The notes under the pieces were generated by a model, which saw only the letters and a list, made by a program, of their open reading frames with translations, did no database searches and was not told the DNA's origin. This document shows, in pieces, positions 27,380 to 36,103 of a stretch of 64,000 nucleotides of DNA. Source of the DNA: Arthrobacter sp. M4 (GTDB lineage: Bacteria; Actinomycetota; Actinomycetes; Actinomycetales; Micrococcaceae); contig NZ_JAIWYX010000001.1 of assembly GCF_020251205.1 (NCBI RefSeq), positions 496,001 through 560,000 on the forward strand. The letters are read 5' to 3'. A program made the translations under genes and the position numbers. Each line of letters starts with the position of its first letter. Position 1 is the stretch's first letter.

Positions 27380-28363
27380 TCAATGGCCGGGAACGTATCC
27401 CAGGGACTTGTCCACGATGTTCTGCAGTGGTTCGCCGTTGCAGTACCGTTTCAGGTTGTCTACGAAGAGCTTCCCGAGGTCATCGAGGTAGTCCACGGTG
27501 TCACCGCACATGTGCGGGGTGATGATGACGTTCTCCATCTCCCACAGCGCATGCCCTTCCGGCAACGGCTCGGGGTCCACGACGTCCAGGGCAGCAGCCG
27601 CGATGGAACCCGATTCAAGGGCATCGACCAGCGCGTCCGTCTGAACCAACTGCCCTCGCCCCACATTGATCAGGGACGCAGAGGGCTTCATGGCTCCCAG
27701 GACTTTGGCATCGACCAGGCCCATCGTCTCCTGGGTCAATGGCGCGGCAAGAACCACGTAGTCGTAATACCGGACAATTCGGCTCAGCTCGCGGGAAGGG
27801 TAAATCAGGCCAAAGTCAGCGTCCCGCGGGCGGCCCGTTCGGGCGGCGCCGTCGACCTCCATCCCGACAGCCCGGAAAAGCCGGGCAATCTCGCGGCCGA
27901 TGGAACCCGTGCCCACCACCAGCGCGGACTGTCCCTGGACCTTGCGGGTAGTCCGGTGCTGCCAGCGTTGCTGCTGCTGCAACTTGAATGAGCCCTGCGC
28001 GTCCTTGGCCAGGTCCAGCACGAATCCGAGCGCAAACTCTGCAATCGCCCGGCTCAGGACACCGCGGGAATTCGTGTAGGTGACTTCGCTTGCAACCAGC
28101 TCATCGAACATCAGCTGGCTCACGCCGGCGGCGGAAACATGGACCCACTTCAGCGACGAGGCGGCCACCCAGTTCTCCTTGAGAGCGGGCGAGAATGAGT
28201 GCCATTGATACAGCACGTCTGCACCGTCCATGGCCTTCGCCAATCCATCCGCCTTGGTCAGCCGAACCTCGGCGAACTCCTCCACCTCATCCAGGCGCGG
28301 TGGGAACGCCTCCCGGTAAAGGGCGGCCACGATCGGGCGCCGACCCTCCCTTGCGGCTGTCAC
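27380..28363 (-). CDS. D-2-hydroxyacid dehydrogenase family protein
   Basis: A 327-residue protein with the NAD-binding motif VVGTGSIGREIARLF, the substrate Arg region INVGRGQLVQTDALVDAL, and the ALDVVDPEPLPEGHALWEMENVIITPH segment with its catalytic Glu and His. It should reduce a 2-keto acid to the D-hydroxy acid (glyoxylate/hydroxypyruvate-reductase-like) or the reverse. Its ATG overlaps the upstream dehydrogenase stop by 4 bases, so the two are co-translated and probably act on linked hydroxy- and keto-acids. Confidence 0.9.
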   Translation of the reverse strand: MTAAREGRRPIVAALYREAFPPRLDEVEEFAEVRLTKADGLAKAMDGADVLYQWHSFSPALKENWVAASSLKWVHVSAAGVSQLMFDELVASEVTYTNSRGVLSRAIAEFALGFVLDLAKDAQGSFKLQQQQRWQHRTTRKVQGQSALVVGTGSIGREIARLFRAVGMEVDGAARTGRPRDADFGLIYPSRELSRIVRYYDYVVLAAPLTQETMGLVDAKVLGAMKPSASLINVGRGQLVQTDALVDALESGSIAAAALDVVDPEPLPEGHALWEMENVIITPHMCGDTVDYLDDLGKLFVDNLKRYCNGEPLQNIVDKSLGYVPGH

Positions 28364-29454
28364 GACGCCGAGATCTCGGAAACAGCCGCCCGATCAGCGG
28401 CCAATGCCTCGATAGCCGCGAGGACCGCGGTGGTGAATTCCGACGTCGACGACGTCCCGCCGACGTCGCGGGTGCCGTGACCGTCCCGCAGGGCGGACTC
28501 AAACGCTGCCTGCAGATGGGCTGCAGCCTCGGGATGGCCGAGGTGCTCCAGCATCATGGCGCCGGACCAGATCTGGCCTACCGGGTTCGCCAGGCCCTTG
28601 CCAGCAATATCTGGAGCCGAACCGTGGACGGGTTCAAAAAGGGATGGGTGGTGCCCCTCCGGGTTCAGGTTGGCACTGGGCGCCAGGCCGATGGACCCAG
28701 TCACGGAGCTGCCCAGGTCGGACAGGATGTCGCCGAGGAGATTGGAAGCAACAATGACATCAAGCGTCCAGGGTTTAAGGACCAGGTGCGCTGCCAGGGC
28801 GTCCACCAGTTCATGAGTGACGGTTACGCCCGGATAGTCCTGGACTGTTTCCTGCACCACTTCGTCCCAGAACGGCATGGTGTGGATGATGCCGTTGCTC
28901 TTGGTCGCCGATGTCAGCTGCCCGCTGCGGGCCGAGGCGAGGGAAGCGGCAAAACTTGCAGCGCGAGAGACTCCCAAGCGGGTGAAGATCGTTTCCTGGA
29001 CCGCGCTCTCGTGCGGCAGGCCCCGGTACATTCGTCCGCCAACCTCCGAATATTCGCCCTCGTTGTTCTCCCGAACAATCACGAGGTCAATCGGTATCTT
29101 GGCAGCGAGAGGCGACGCGACGCCGTCGAGCGTTTTGACTGGGCGGAGGTTGATGTACTGCTGGAACTCCCGGCGGATGGGGATCAGCAGGCCCCACAGC
29201 GACTCGGTGTCCGGGACCTCCGGGGAACCCACTGCGCCCAGGAAAATGGCGTCATGGGTGGCGAGCTGCTCGAGTCCGTCAGTAGGCATCATTTGTCCAT
29301 GCTGAAGGTAGTACTCGGAGCCCCAGTCGAAATAGGTGAAGTTAAGCTTCAGCGCGTGGACGTCCGCGATCCGCTGCAGGCAGGTAATCGCTGCAGGGAC
29401 AACTTCCTTGCCGATGCCGTCGCCGGCGATGACTGCGATGTTGTGGGTACTCAT
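28360..29454 (-). CDS. Tartrate/D-malate dehydrogenase-type beta-decarboxylating enzyme
   Basis: A 364-residue member of the isocitrate/isopropylmalate dehydrogenase family. It has GDGIGKEV near the N-terminus, DLVIVRENNEGEYSEVGGR (substrate loop of TtuC/DmlA type), LKPWTLDVIVASNLLGDILSDL (metal Asp residues) and LFEPVHGSAPDIAGKG. Enzymes of this type oxidise tartrate, D-malate or isopropylmalate with Mn2+ and NAD. It sits mid-operon between an aldehyde dehydrogenase and a hydroxyacid dehydrogenase, suggesting a hydroxylated dicarboxylate intermediate. Confidence 0.9.
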   Translation of the reverse strand: MSTHNIAVIAGDGIGKEVVPAAITCLQRIADVHALKLNFTYFDWGSEYYLQHGQMMPTDGLEQLATHDAIFLGAVGSPEVPDTESLWGLLIPIRREFQQYINLRPVKTLDGVASPLAAKIPIDLVIVRENNEGEYSEVGGRMYRGLPHESAVQETIFTRLGVSRAASFAASLASARSGQLTSATKSNGIIHTMPFWDEVVQETVQDYPGVTVTHELVDALAAHLVLKPWTLDVIVASNLLGDILSDLGSSVTGSIGLAPSANLNPEGHHPSLFEPVHGSAPDIAGKGLANPVGQIWSGAMMLEHLGHPEAAAHLQAAFESALRDGHGTRDVGGTSSTSEFTTAVLAAIEALAADRAAVSEISAS

Positions 29455-29483
29455 GGATTCTCCGTTTGGCCGTCACACCGGTG

Positions 29484-30992
29484 TTACCGCGGGGGTTCGC
29501 CGAGGTTGATGATGATGTTTTTGGGTTCGGTCATTTCGCGGAGGGCGTGCCGCACACCTTCGCGGCCGACGCCGGATTTCTTGAACCCGCCGAAGGGCAT
29601 GGAGTCGATTCGGATATCGCTGGTTTCGTTGATGACGACGGCGCCGACGTGCAGTTTGTCCGCGATCGCCAGGGCCTGGTCGATGGACTGGGAAAACACG
29701 CCGGCCTGGAGCCCGTACTCCGTGTTGTTGGCCGCGTAGATGGCGTCCTGGACCTCGATGAACGGCAGGATGCTGACTACCGGTCCGAACACCTCGTCGC
29801 GAATGACCCGGCACTTGGAAGGAACATCGGTCAGCACGGTGGGCTCATAGTAGGCGCCCCGCCGCTTTCCGCCGGCGTGCAGAGTGGCCCCGGCCGCCGT
29901 GGCTTCTGCCACCCATTCCTCGACGCGGCGTGCCTCAGCCTCGGAAATCAACGGTCCGACGTCGGTGGCGCGGTCAAGCTTCGGACCGGTTTTCAGAGCC
30001 TTGGTGCCTTCAACGACGCGCTCCAGGACCTTCTCGAAGAGCGAGATGTGCACGTAGACCCTCTGAACAGACAGGCAGTTCTGCCCGGCCACTCCGAAAG
30101 CGCCGGGAACGATCGCCGCCGCGGCGGCTTGGGGATCCGCGTCGGCGCACACAATCGTGACATTGTTCCCGCCGAGTTCGGACAGGATCTTCTTTGCCCC
30201 CGCTGCGGCAGCGATTCGATCGGCGGTGGCTGGGCCTCCCGTGAAGGAGATCAGGTCCACCCGCTCGTCCGTGACCAAGGCTTCGGACACGCCCTCGCCC
30301 GCAACAATGGCGGCAATCCGCCCCGAGGGAACGCCTGCTTCCAGCAATAGCTGCACCAGTGCCAGCCCGCTCAGCGGCGTCCGCGCGGAAGGCTTCAGCA
30401 CGACGCCGTTGCCGCCGATCAGGGCCGGCCCCAGTTTGTGCGCCACAAGGTTCAGCGGGTCATTGAAAGGCGTGATTGCCGCAACGATGCCCACCGGCTT
30501 CCGGCTGTACCAGCCGATCTTGTTTCCCGCAGCCAGGCTGTCCTCGAAACCCAGGGTCTCCCCTGCCAGCTCCTCCCCCGCGACCGCAGACAACCGAAGG
30601 GTTTCCCTGCAACGACGCACCTCACGCTCAGCCTCGGTGATCGTCTTGCTGCTCTCTGCCGCGATGATGGCGGCGAATTGGGCAGACTGCTCACCCAGCA
30701 ACTCCACGGCTTTCTCCAGGGCCTCCCGTCGGGCCCGCAGCGGCCAGTCCTGGATCTGGAGGTGGCGGTAGATATGCCGGATGGCACGCTTCACGTCTTC
30801 GGAAGTTGACGTGCACACCCGCCCCACCAGGAAACTATCCTCGGGGTCCCGGACCTCCAGATTCATCCCGGTGGTCTGCCATTGTCCTTCGAAGAAGGCA
30901 CCTCCAGGAAGATCGGCAACATTTTCGCGGCTGTTGGCAGCTTCTTTGGCAGTCTCAGGGCGCGCGTCATCGAGGACTGTTGATGGCAACAT
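29484..30992 (-). CDS. NAD(P)-dependent aldehyde dehydrogenase
   Basis: A 502-residue aldehyde dehydrogenase with catalytic Cys306 (GQNCLSVQR) and Glu272 (LSELGGNN). The GQNCLSVQRVYVH phrase and the ITPFNDPLNLVAHKLGPA segment place it with the lactaldehyde/phosphonoacetaldehyde/glyceraldehyde-3-phosphate dehydrogenase-like subgroup, which oxidises small polar aldehydes. The ATG is at 30992. It is third in the leftward operon, directly after a flavin amine oxidase-like gene, whose aldehyde product it could oxidise. Confidence 0.9.
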   Translation of the reverse strand: MLPSTVLDDARPETAKEAANSRENVADLPGGAFFEGQWQTTGMNLEVRDPEDSFLVGRVCTSTSEDVKRAIRHIYRHLQIQDWPLRARREALEKAVELLGEQSAQFAAIIAAESSKTITEAEREVRRCRETLRLSAVAGEELAGETLGFEDSLAAGNKIGWYSRKPVGIVAAITPFNDPLNLVAHKLGPALIGGNGVVLKPSARTPLSGLALVQLLLEAGVPSGRIAAIVAGEGVSEALVTDERVDLISFTGGPATADRIAAAAGAKKILSELGGNNVTIVCADADPQAAAAAIVPGAFGVAGQNCLSVQRVYVHISLFEKVLERVVEGTKALKTGPKLDRATDVGPLISEAEARRVEEWVAEATAAGATLHAGGKRRGAYYEPTVLTDVPSKCRVIRDEVFGPVVSILPFIEVQDAIYAANNTEYGLQAGVFSQSIDQALAIADKLHVGAVVINETSDIRIDSMPFGGFKKSGVGREGVRHALREMTEPKNIIINLGEPPR

Positions 30993-31031
30993 GTGATCCC
31001 TTGGCTAGGTGATGTGGTTACGTGATTGAAC

Positions 31032-31059
31032 GCTGGCCAGCCGGAATCGGCTGGCCAGC
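31032..31059 (-). terminator. 12-bp intra-operon hairpin
   Basis: GCTGGCCAGCCG (31032-31043) pairs perfectly with CGGCTGGCCAGC (31048-31059) around GAAT. It lies 15 bases past the stop of the FAD oxidase and 40 bases before the aldehyde dehydrogenase start. No T tract follows, so it may stabilise mRNA or attenuate rather than end transcription. Confidence 0.6.
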
Positions 31060-31073
31060 TGGCTGAGGAGGTT

Positions 31074-32351
31074 CTACTTGATCCGGTCGATAATCTTGGC
31101 GGCTGCTCCGATGAAGGGCAGGAACCACGGCGGGCCGAAGTGGCCGGGAACGGGCGGGTTTTTCAGGTCCTCCCACACGTTCGCCGACTTGTCGCCACCC
31201 ATATAGTGGGCCATCCGCTTGCCCATGTGGGCCGCCATCTGCACACCGTGGCCGCTGTAGTTGAGGGAGTAGTAGAGACCGTCATGCACGCCGGCGTGAA
31301 CCATCTGGTCCATGGACAAGTCCACCAGACCACCCCAGATGTAGTCCACCTTGGCGTTAGACAGATACGGGAACAGCTCGAGCATGGCCTTGCGCAGAAT
31401 CTCGGCGCTCTTGACGTCGGAGTCCGGGCTGGAGAGGGCAAACCGTGCCCGGCCGCCGAAGAGGAGCCGGTTGTCCGGGGTGATGCGGAAGTAGTAGGTC
31501 AGCATCTTGCTGTCCGAGGCCTGGCGACGGTTCGGCAGAATCCGGTTGACCACATCTTCGGGGAGCTGTTCGGTGACAATGATGAAGCTGCCCACCGGGA
31601 TCACCCGGCGCTGCATCCACGGTGTGATCTTGCCCGTGTAGCCGCTGGTTGCGACCAAAACCTGCTTGGCCCTGGTGATACCGCGCGTCGTGTGGACGTC
31701 GTGGACCGTGCCGCTGACCTTCTTGAGCTCGGTCACGCCCGCGTTCTCGCAGATCTGTGCTCCGGCGTTGACTGCCGCACCCGCCAGGCCGTGGGCGAAC
31801 TTGCCCACGTGGAGTCCGGCGCCCAGGGGATCCATCATGGCGCCTTGGTAGAAGTCGGTGCCGATCTCGCTGTGGATCTCGGACTTCGGGATCAGCGTGA
31901 CATGGTGGTCGACGAGCTTGGCCAGCAGCTCCTGGGACTTCCGGAACCCCGCGTTGTGCGACTCGTGGTAGGCCAGCGAGAGCTTGCCGAAGCGGTTGAA
32001 GTCGCAGTCGATCGCGTGGTCATGCACCAGCTTCTCGATGCTGTCGATGGCGTCGTTGTACTCCCGGAAGTACTGTACCGCCCGGTCCTCGCCGTAGCGC
32101 TTGACTGCGGTGCTGAAGCCGATGGCCAAGCCGGTCGTGGCCATCCCGCCATTGCGGCCGGATGCTCCCCAGCCAACAGTGTGGCGTTCGAAGACTGCGA
32201 CGCTCGCGCCCTGCTGCGCGAACTCGAGCGCGGCGGATAGTCCAGTGAAGCCGGCACCGATAATCGCGACGTCGACATTTTCCGGCACTGGCGTGCCGCG
32301 GTAGTCACCGGATGGCTCAGCTGTGTCCAGCCAGTAAGGGATGAGTTTCAC
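31074..32351 (-). CDS. FAD-dependent amine oxidase-like protein (PuuB/DAO family)
   Basis: A 425-residue flavoprotein. The dinucleotide motif is VDVAIIGAGFTGLSAALEFA (residues about 26-45), followed by the family phrase VGWGASGRNGGMA. The C-terminal half has LFGGRARFAL and YYSLNYSGHGVQMAAHMG. This pattern matches gamma-glutamylputrescine oxidase-like members of the DAO family, which oxidise C-N bonds to aldehyde or keto product, ammonia and H2O2. It is second in the leftward operon, after a HAD hydrolase and before an aldehyde dehydrogenase. A distant paralogue is at 57676. Confidence 0.9.
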   Translation of the reverse strand: MKLIPYWLDTAEPSGDYRGTPVPENVDVAIIGAGFTGLSAALEFAQQGASVAVFERHTVGWGASGRNGGMATTGLAIGFSTAVKRYGEDRAVQYFREYNDAIDSIEKLVHDHAIDCDFNRFGKLSLAYHESHNAGFRKSQELLAKLVDHHVTLIPKSEIHSEIGTDFYQGAMMDPLGAGLHVGKFAHGLAGAAVNAGAQICENAGVTELKKVSGTVHDVHTTRGITRAKQVLVATSGYTGKITPWMQRRVIPVGSFIIVTEQLPEDVVNRILPNRRQASDSKMLTYYFRITPDNRLLFGGRARFALSSPDSDVKSAEILRKAMLELFPYLSNAKVDYIWGGLVDLSMDQMVHAGVHDGLYYSLNYSGHGVQMAAHMGKRMAHYMGGDKSANVWEDLKNPPVPGHFGPPWFLPFIGAAAKIIDRIK

Positions 32352-32380
32352 GGGATGGCCTTTCGCCTCAGGAAGTCGGT

Positions 32381-33055
32381 TTAGAGACCGAGCTGCTTGT
32401 TGAGCTCGTCGAGGGACTTCACGGTGGTGTAGTCGTAGCCGTGGGTGATGGGGTCATAGCCGCGGTCCAGCATCACCAGGTTCCTGAAGCCCATATCGTG
32501 CATCGGCATCATGTCATACCGGGTGTGCGAGGAGACGTGCAGGAAGTCCTCCGGCTTGGCGTTGAGGGTGTCCAGCATGTACTCGAATGCCTGGTAGCGC
32601 GGCTTGTAGGCCTGGGCCTGCTCGGCGGTGTACACGGCGTGGAAATCTGCACCGAGCTTGGGAACGCTGATGTCCAGGAAGCTGTCGTCGGCGTTTGACA
32701 GGATCACCAGCTGGTAGTTGTCGCCCATCACCTTCAACGGAGCCGGCACGTCCTCGTGGGCAACCCAGCCGCGGACAGCCTCGGCGAATTCCGCGCCGGC
32801 ACCGGGCGTCGGCCCAATGCCCCAGCGCTTGCAGACGCGGTCAAAGGAGTCCTGAAGGATCTGCTCGTAGGGCTTGTAGTCGCCGCAGACTTCATCGAAA
32901 CGGTAACCGCGAAACACCGGCTTGAACGTAGACCACTGCTCGTCCGGCAAACGTCCGTCCAGCAGACGACGGGTGGTTGGGTCAATGTTGAAGTTGATCA
33001 GGGTGCCGTAGCAATCGAAAGAGATGTACTTCGGCCGGAAATTGGTCTCTGCCAT
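32381..33055 (-). CDS. HAD-superfamily hydrolase, haloacid dehalogenase type II-like
   Basis: A 224-residue HAD protein. Nucleophile Asp14 lies in ISFDCYGTLINF; motif II is VILSNADD, and motifs III/IV are in YKPRYQAFEYML and HVSSHTRYDMMPMHDMGF. The DxYGTL form is that of 2-haloacid dehalogenase type II, but in catabolic clusters such proteins often act on other substrates, so no dehalogenase role is assumed. The start is ATG 33055, where the family N-terminus begins. First gene of the leftward operon; two GntR-type operators lie upstream. A paralogue is at 54324. Confidence 0.88.
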   Translation of the reverse strand: MAETNFRPKYISFDCYGTLINFNIDPTTRRLLDGRLPDEQWSTFKPVFRGYRFDEVCGDYKPYEQILQDSFDRVCKRWGIGPTPGAGAEFAEAVRGWVAHEDVPAPLKVMGDNYQLVILSNADDSFLDISVPKLGADFHAVYTAEQAQAYKPRYQAFEYMLDTLNAKPEDFLHVSSHTRYDMMPMHDMGFRNLVMLDRGYDPITHGYDYTTVKSLDELNKQLGL

Positions 33056-33195
33056 GATTCGTCCGTTTCTTGAATTGGTATCCAGAGCCAACTTGGAGGG
33101 CATCTGGGTGTCATAAGCGAAGTGGAGGCCTGGCTACTCCCGGGTCCAGGGAGCAACTGTCCCGATGTCTTCGACTGTATGCCCGCGAATTGTAG

Positions 33196-33207
33196 ATTGT
33201 CAACAGT
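33196..33207. promoter_or_regulatory. GntR-type operator, ATTGTCAACAGT
   Basis: One mismatch to the repeated palindrome. It lies in the 414-base gap between the divergent HAD-led operon and ABC-transporter block, 141 bases before the HAD start. Confidence 0.7.
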
Positions 33208-33268
33208 TCTGGAAGCTTGGAATGCGGGAACGTGGAACTTCCGACGCAATCGAATTTAGTTATCGTCA

Positions 33269-33280
33269 ATTGTTGACAAT
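33269..33280. promoter_or_regulatory. GntR-type operator, ATTGTTGACAAT
   Basis: A full match to the repeated 12-base motif, 62 bases from the first divergent site. The pair could let one regulator control both directions. It lies 190 bases before the binding-protein ATG. Confidence 0.75.
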
Positions 33281-33469
33281 CCACAGTTGAAAGAGTTCCA
33301 TTGCGTTTACAAGCAGGAGGAGATCCGCATCACACCCCCGCCCGAAACCTAACGTTCAGCGCCAGCCCACTCCCCCTCCCGCAGCACGGGATGCCGACGG
33401 GAAAGATCCTGCGAAATTCGTAGCCGTTCGGCAGATCACTCCAGCTGAAACCATTTGAAGGGAAGCATC

Positions 33470-34393
33470 ATGAAGACCATAAGCAAAGTCCAGACTGCAG
33501 CGGCAGGGCTTGCCGTACTGTTGGCCCTTACCGCCTGTGGCGGCACGGCCAGCGGGGAGCAGGCTCCGGACAGCTCCAAGACATCCAACACGGCGGATAT
33601 CTCCGAGGGCATCCAGCCTGACGAGGCCGCCGTCAAGCTTCTCCCGCAGTCGTTCAAGGACAAGGGCGAACTTACGGTGGCAATGGACCTGCACTATCCT
33701 CCGACGACGTTCCTAGCCGACGACAACGTCACGCCGATTGGGCTGAACCCGGATATCGCACGGCTCGTGGCAAAGAAGCTCGGCCTGAAGCTGAAGTTCG
33801 TGGACACCAAATTCGACACGATTGTCCCTGGCCTGGACGGCGGCCGCTTCGACTTTACCGCCACGACCATGTCCAAGACCGATGAGCGGCTCAAGGTCCT
33901 GGACATGATTGATTACTTCAGGGCCGGCACTTCTGTGGCCGCGGCCAGTGGGAACCCGCTGAACCTTACCGTGGAGACCCTGTGCGGAAAGAACATCGCC
34001 GTCACCCAGGGCTCGACCGGCCAGCTCAAGCGCCTTCCGGCCCTCAATGAGCAGACCTGCACCTCGAAGGGGCAGCCGGCAATCAATGCAGTAACACTGC
34101 CCAACATCCAAGAGGCATTGACCCAGTTGCACTCCAAGCGGATCGACGGCATCCTCTACGACACGACCTCGCTGGGGTGGGCCGAGAAACAGCAGCCGGG
34201 CTCCTTCACCATCCTGGGCCGGGTCAACGTCGGCTCGAGCGACCTGACCGCCGTGGGCCTGAAGAAGGGCTCATCGCTGACCCCGGCCCTGCAGGCAGCG
34301 CTCCAGTCCGTCCTGCAGACTCCGGAGTACAAGAAATCCCTCCAGACCTGGGGCCTGGAGTCCGGGGCCGTCACCGACGCCAAGCTGAACTAG
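33470..34393 (+). CDS. Amino-acid ABC transporter, substrate-binding lipoprotein (copy 1)
   Basis: A 307-residue lipoprotein with a signal peptide and lipobox LTAC (Cys23). The mature part is a polar-amino-acid-type binding protein (LTVAMDLHYPPTTFLADDNV, IGLNPDIARLVAKKLGLKLKF, VLDMIDYF, GLKKGSSLTPALQAALQ). It should capture an amino-acid-like solute outside the membrane. AAGGGAAG lies upstream of ATG 33470. It heads the block transporter, oxidase, aminotransferase, semialdehyde dehydrogenase, GntR. Copy 2 is at 41191 with the same Cys23. Confidence 0.95.
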   Translation: MKTISKVQTAAAGLAVLLALTACGGTASGEQAPDSSKTSNTADISEGIQPDEAAVKLLPQSFKDKGELTVAMDLHYPPTTFLADDNVTPIGLNPDIARLVAKKLGLKLKFVDTKFDTIVPGLDGGRFDFTATTMSKTDERLKVLDMIDYFRAGTSVAAASGNPLNLTVETLCGKNIAVTQGSTGQLKRLPALNEQTCTSKGQPAINAVTLPNIQEALTQLHSKRIDGILYDTTSLGWAEKQQPGSFTILGRVNVGSSDLTAVGLKKGSSLTPALQAALQSVLQTPEYKKSLQTWGLESGAVTDAKLN

Positions 34394-34405
34394 CGGGGCG
34401 CCTCA

Positions 34406-35338
34406 ATGGTCACAGCTATTAGCAAAGGAAGTGAAGCAACGATGGGTAGCGTTGATGCAGCCCTCAAGCCACGGCTTCGCCTTCGGACTCCGTCCGAGTA
34501 CGCCGGATGGGTCTTGAGCATTCTTGTCGGCATCGGGATCCTCGTCTCCGTCCTGACCAATCCCAACTTCAAGTGGGGCATCGTCGGGAAGTATTTCTTC
34601 GCGGAGTCGATCCTGCGCGGGCTCATGCTCACGATCTTCCTCACGGTCGCGAGCATGGCCTTGGGAACGCTGCTAGGCCTTGCCCTGGCGGTCATGCGAG
34701 CCTCTCACGTGAAGCCGGTTTCGATCGCCGCGGGACTCTACATCACTCTGTTCCGTGGCACCCCGGTGCTGGTCCAGTTGATCTTCTGGTTCAACATCTC
34801 CGCGCTGTACCCGAACCTGAGGATCGGGATCCCGTTCACGGACATCGGCACGGCCGTGGACATGAATGCGATCATGGGTCCAATCACGGCCGCTCTGGTG
34901 GGCCTGACCCTGAACCAGGCCGCGTATATGGCCGAGATCATCCGCGGAGGTTTCTCCGCAGTGGGCAAGGGCCAGATCGAGGCCGCCGACTCGCTGGGCA
35001 TGAGCGGGTCCATGAAGATGCGCAAGGTCATCATCCCGCAAGCCATGCCCTCCATCATTCCTGCCACCGGAAACCAGTTCATCGGCATGTTCAAGGAAAC
35101 CTCCCTGGTCAGCGTGCTCGGTGTGGCCGAACTGCTCCAAAGCGCACAGCTCATTTATGCCCGCACCTACGAGACCATCCCGCTGCTCATTGTGGCCAGC
35201 CTCTGGTACCTCGTGATGACCCTGCTTCTGAGCTACCCCCAGTCCCAGCTCGAGAAACGATACTCCCGCGCAACCTCCACCCTGCCCCGCAAGGCCAAGC
35301 GGGTTGCCCTCACCGAACCGGAAGGCGCTGCCCGATGA
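34406..35338 (+). CDS. Amino-acid ABC transporter permease (copy 1)
   Basis: A 310-residue inner-membrane permease of the HisMQ/GlnP type with about five helices. The ATPase-contacting loop is [20 protein letters not shown] (from residue 192), and the conserved [17 protein letters not shown] follows. The start at 34406 rather than the ATG at 34442 is supported because the copy-2 permease has an N-terminal tail of equal length before the shared DxALKPRLRxR segment. Its stop overlaps the ATPase start (ATGA). A single permease gene implies a homodimer. Confidence 0.94.
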   Translation: MVTAISKGSEATMGSVDAALKPRLRLRTPSEYAGWVLSILVGIGILVSVLTNPNFKWGIVGKYFFAESILRGLMLTIFLTVASMALGTLLGLALAVMRASHVKPVSIAAGLYITLFRGTPVLVQLIFWFNISALYPNLRIGIPFTDIGTAVDMNAIMGPITAALVGLTLNQAAYMAEIIRGGFSAVGKGQIEAADSLGMSGSMKMRKVIIPQAMPSIIPATGNQFIGMFKETSLVSVLGVAELLQSAQLIYARTYETIPLLIVASLWYLVMTLLLSYPQSQLEKRYSRATSTLPRKAKRVALTEPEGAAR

Positions 35339-36102
35339 GCACCGACGGCACCATTCACGCCCGCGGAATCCGCAAATCCTTCGGATCCAAGTCAGTCCTG
35401 CAGAACATTGACCTGGACGTCGCCAGCGGCGAAGTCTGCTGCATCATCGGACCCAGCGGCTCCGGCAAATCAACGCTGCTCCGCTGCATCAACGGGCTGG
35501 AAACCGTGGACTCCGGAGTCCTGAAAGTCAACGGCGAAAACTTCGGCTACTACGAAACCGACACCGCCTACCACGCCCTCAGCAAGAAGAAACTGGCCGA
35601 GCAGCGCACCAGGGTCGGCATGGTGTTCCAGCAGTTCAACCTCTTTCCAAACATGACCGCCCAGGAAAACGTCATGTCCGGCCCCGTCCTGGTCAAGGGT
35701 CACGACAAGAAGAAAGCCGCCGTCCGCGCCTATGAGCTGCTGGCCAGCGTAGGCCTGAGTGGCCATGGACATAAATACCCGGCCCAGCTCTCCGGCGGGC
35801 AGCAGCAGCGCGTGGCCATCGCCCGTTCGCTGGCCATGGACCCGGAGATCATGCTATTCGACGAACCCACCAGCGCCCTGGATCCGGAGAAGGTCGGCGA
35901 AGTCCTCGCCGTCATGAAAGACCTCGCCAAGAAGGGCATGACCATGGTGGTCGTCACCCACGAAATGGGCTTCGCCCGCGAAGTGTCCGACTCGCTGCTC
36001 TTCATGGACGAGGGCTACGTCATCGAACGCGGCGACGCCCGCGACGTCCTTGGCAGCCCCAAGGAACGCCGCACCCAGGCCTTCCTGGAAAAGGTGCTCT
36101 GA
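35335..36102 (+). CDS. Amino-acid ABC transporter ATP-binding protein (copy 1)
   Basis: A 255-residue ATPase: Walker [10 protein letters not shown] (39-47), Q-loop QQ (99-100), signature LSGGQ (152-156), Walker B LFDEP (174-178), switch His209. This is the GlnQ/HisP type. A short insertion ([16 protein letters not shown]) before the Q-loop is shared with copy 2. Its ATG overlaps the permease stop. The oxidase gene starts 1 base after its stop. The last residues ([11 protein letters not shown]) are the part surviving in the fusion at 59231. Confidence 0.96.
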   Translation: MSTDGTIHARGIRKSFGSKSVLQNIDLDVASGEVCCIIGPSGSGKSTLLRCINGLETVDSGVLKVNGENFGYYETDTAYHALSKKKLAEQRTRVGMVFQQFNLFPNMTAQENVMSGPVLVKGHDKKKAAVRAYELLASVGLSGHGHKYPAQLSGGQQQRVAIARSLAMDPEIMLFDEPTSALDPEKVGEVLAVMKDLAKKGMTMVVVTHEMGFAREVSDSLLFMDEGYVIERGDARDVLGSPKERRTQAFLEKVL

Positions 36103-36103
36103 A

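Noticed and set aside
28195..29739. 514-codon rightward frame across the hydroxyacid and tartrate-type dehydrogenase genes
   Set aside because: It spans parts of three real leftward genes and cannot be a gene alongside them.
31026..32240. 404-codon rightward frame opposite the FAD oxidase
   Set aside because: Antisense shadow of the oxidase gene. No start signal and no motif.
32381..33055. Naming the HAD proteins (here and at 54324) as haloacid dehalogenases
   Set aside because: The type II sequence pattern fits, but the operons concern amine oxidation and nothing else suggests halogenated substrates, so only the superfamily is stated.
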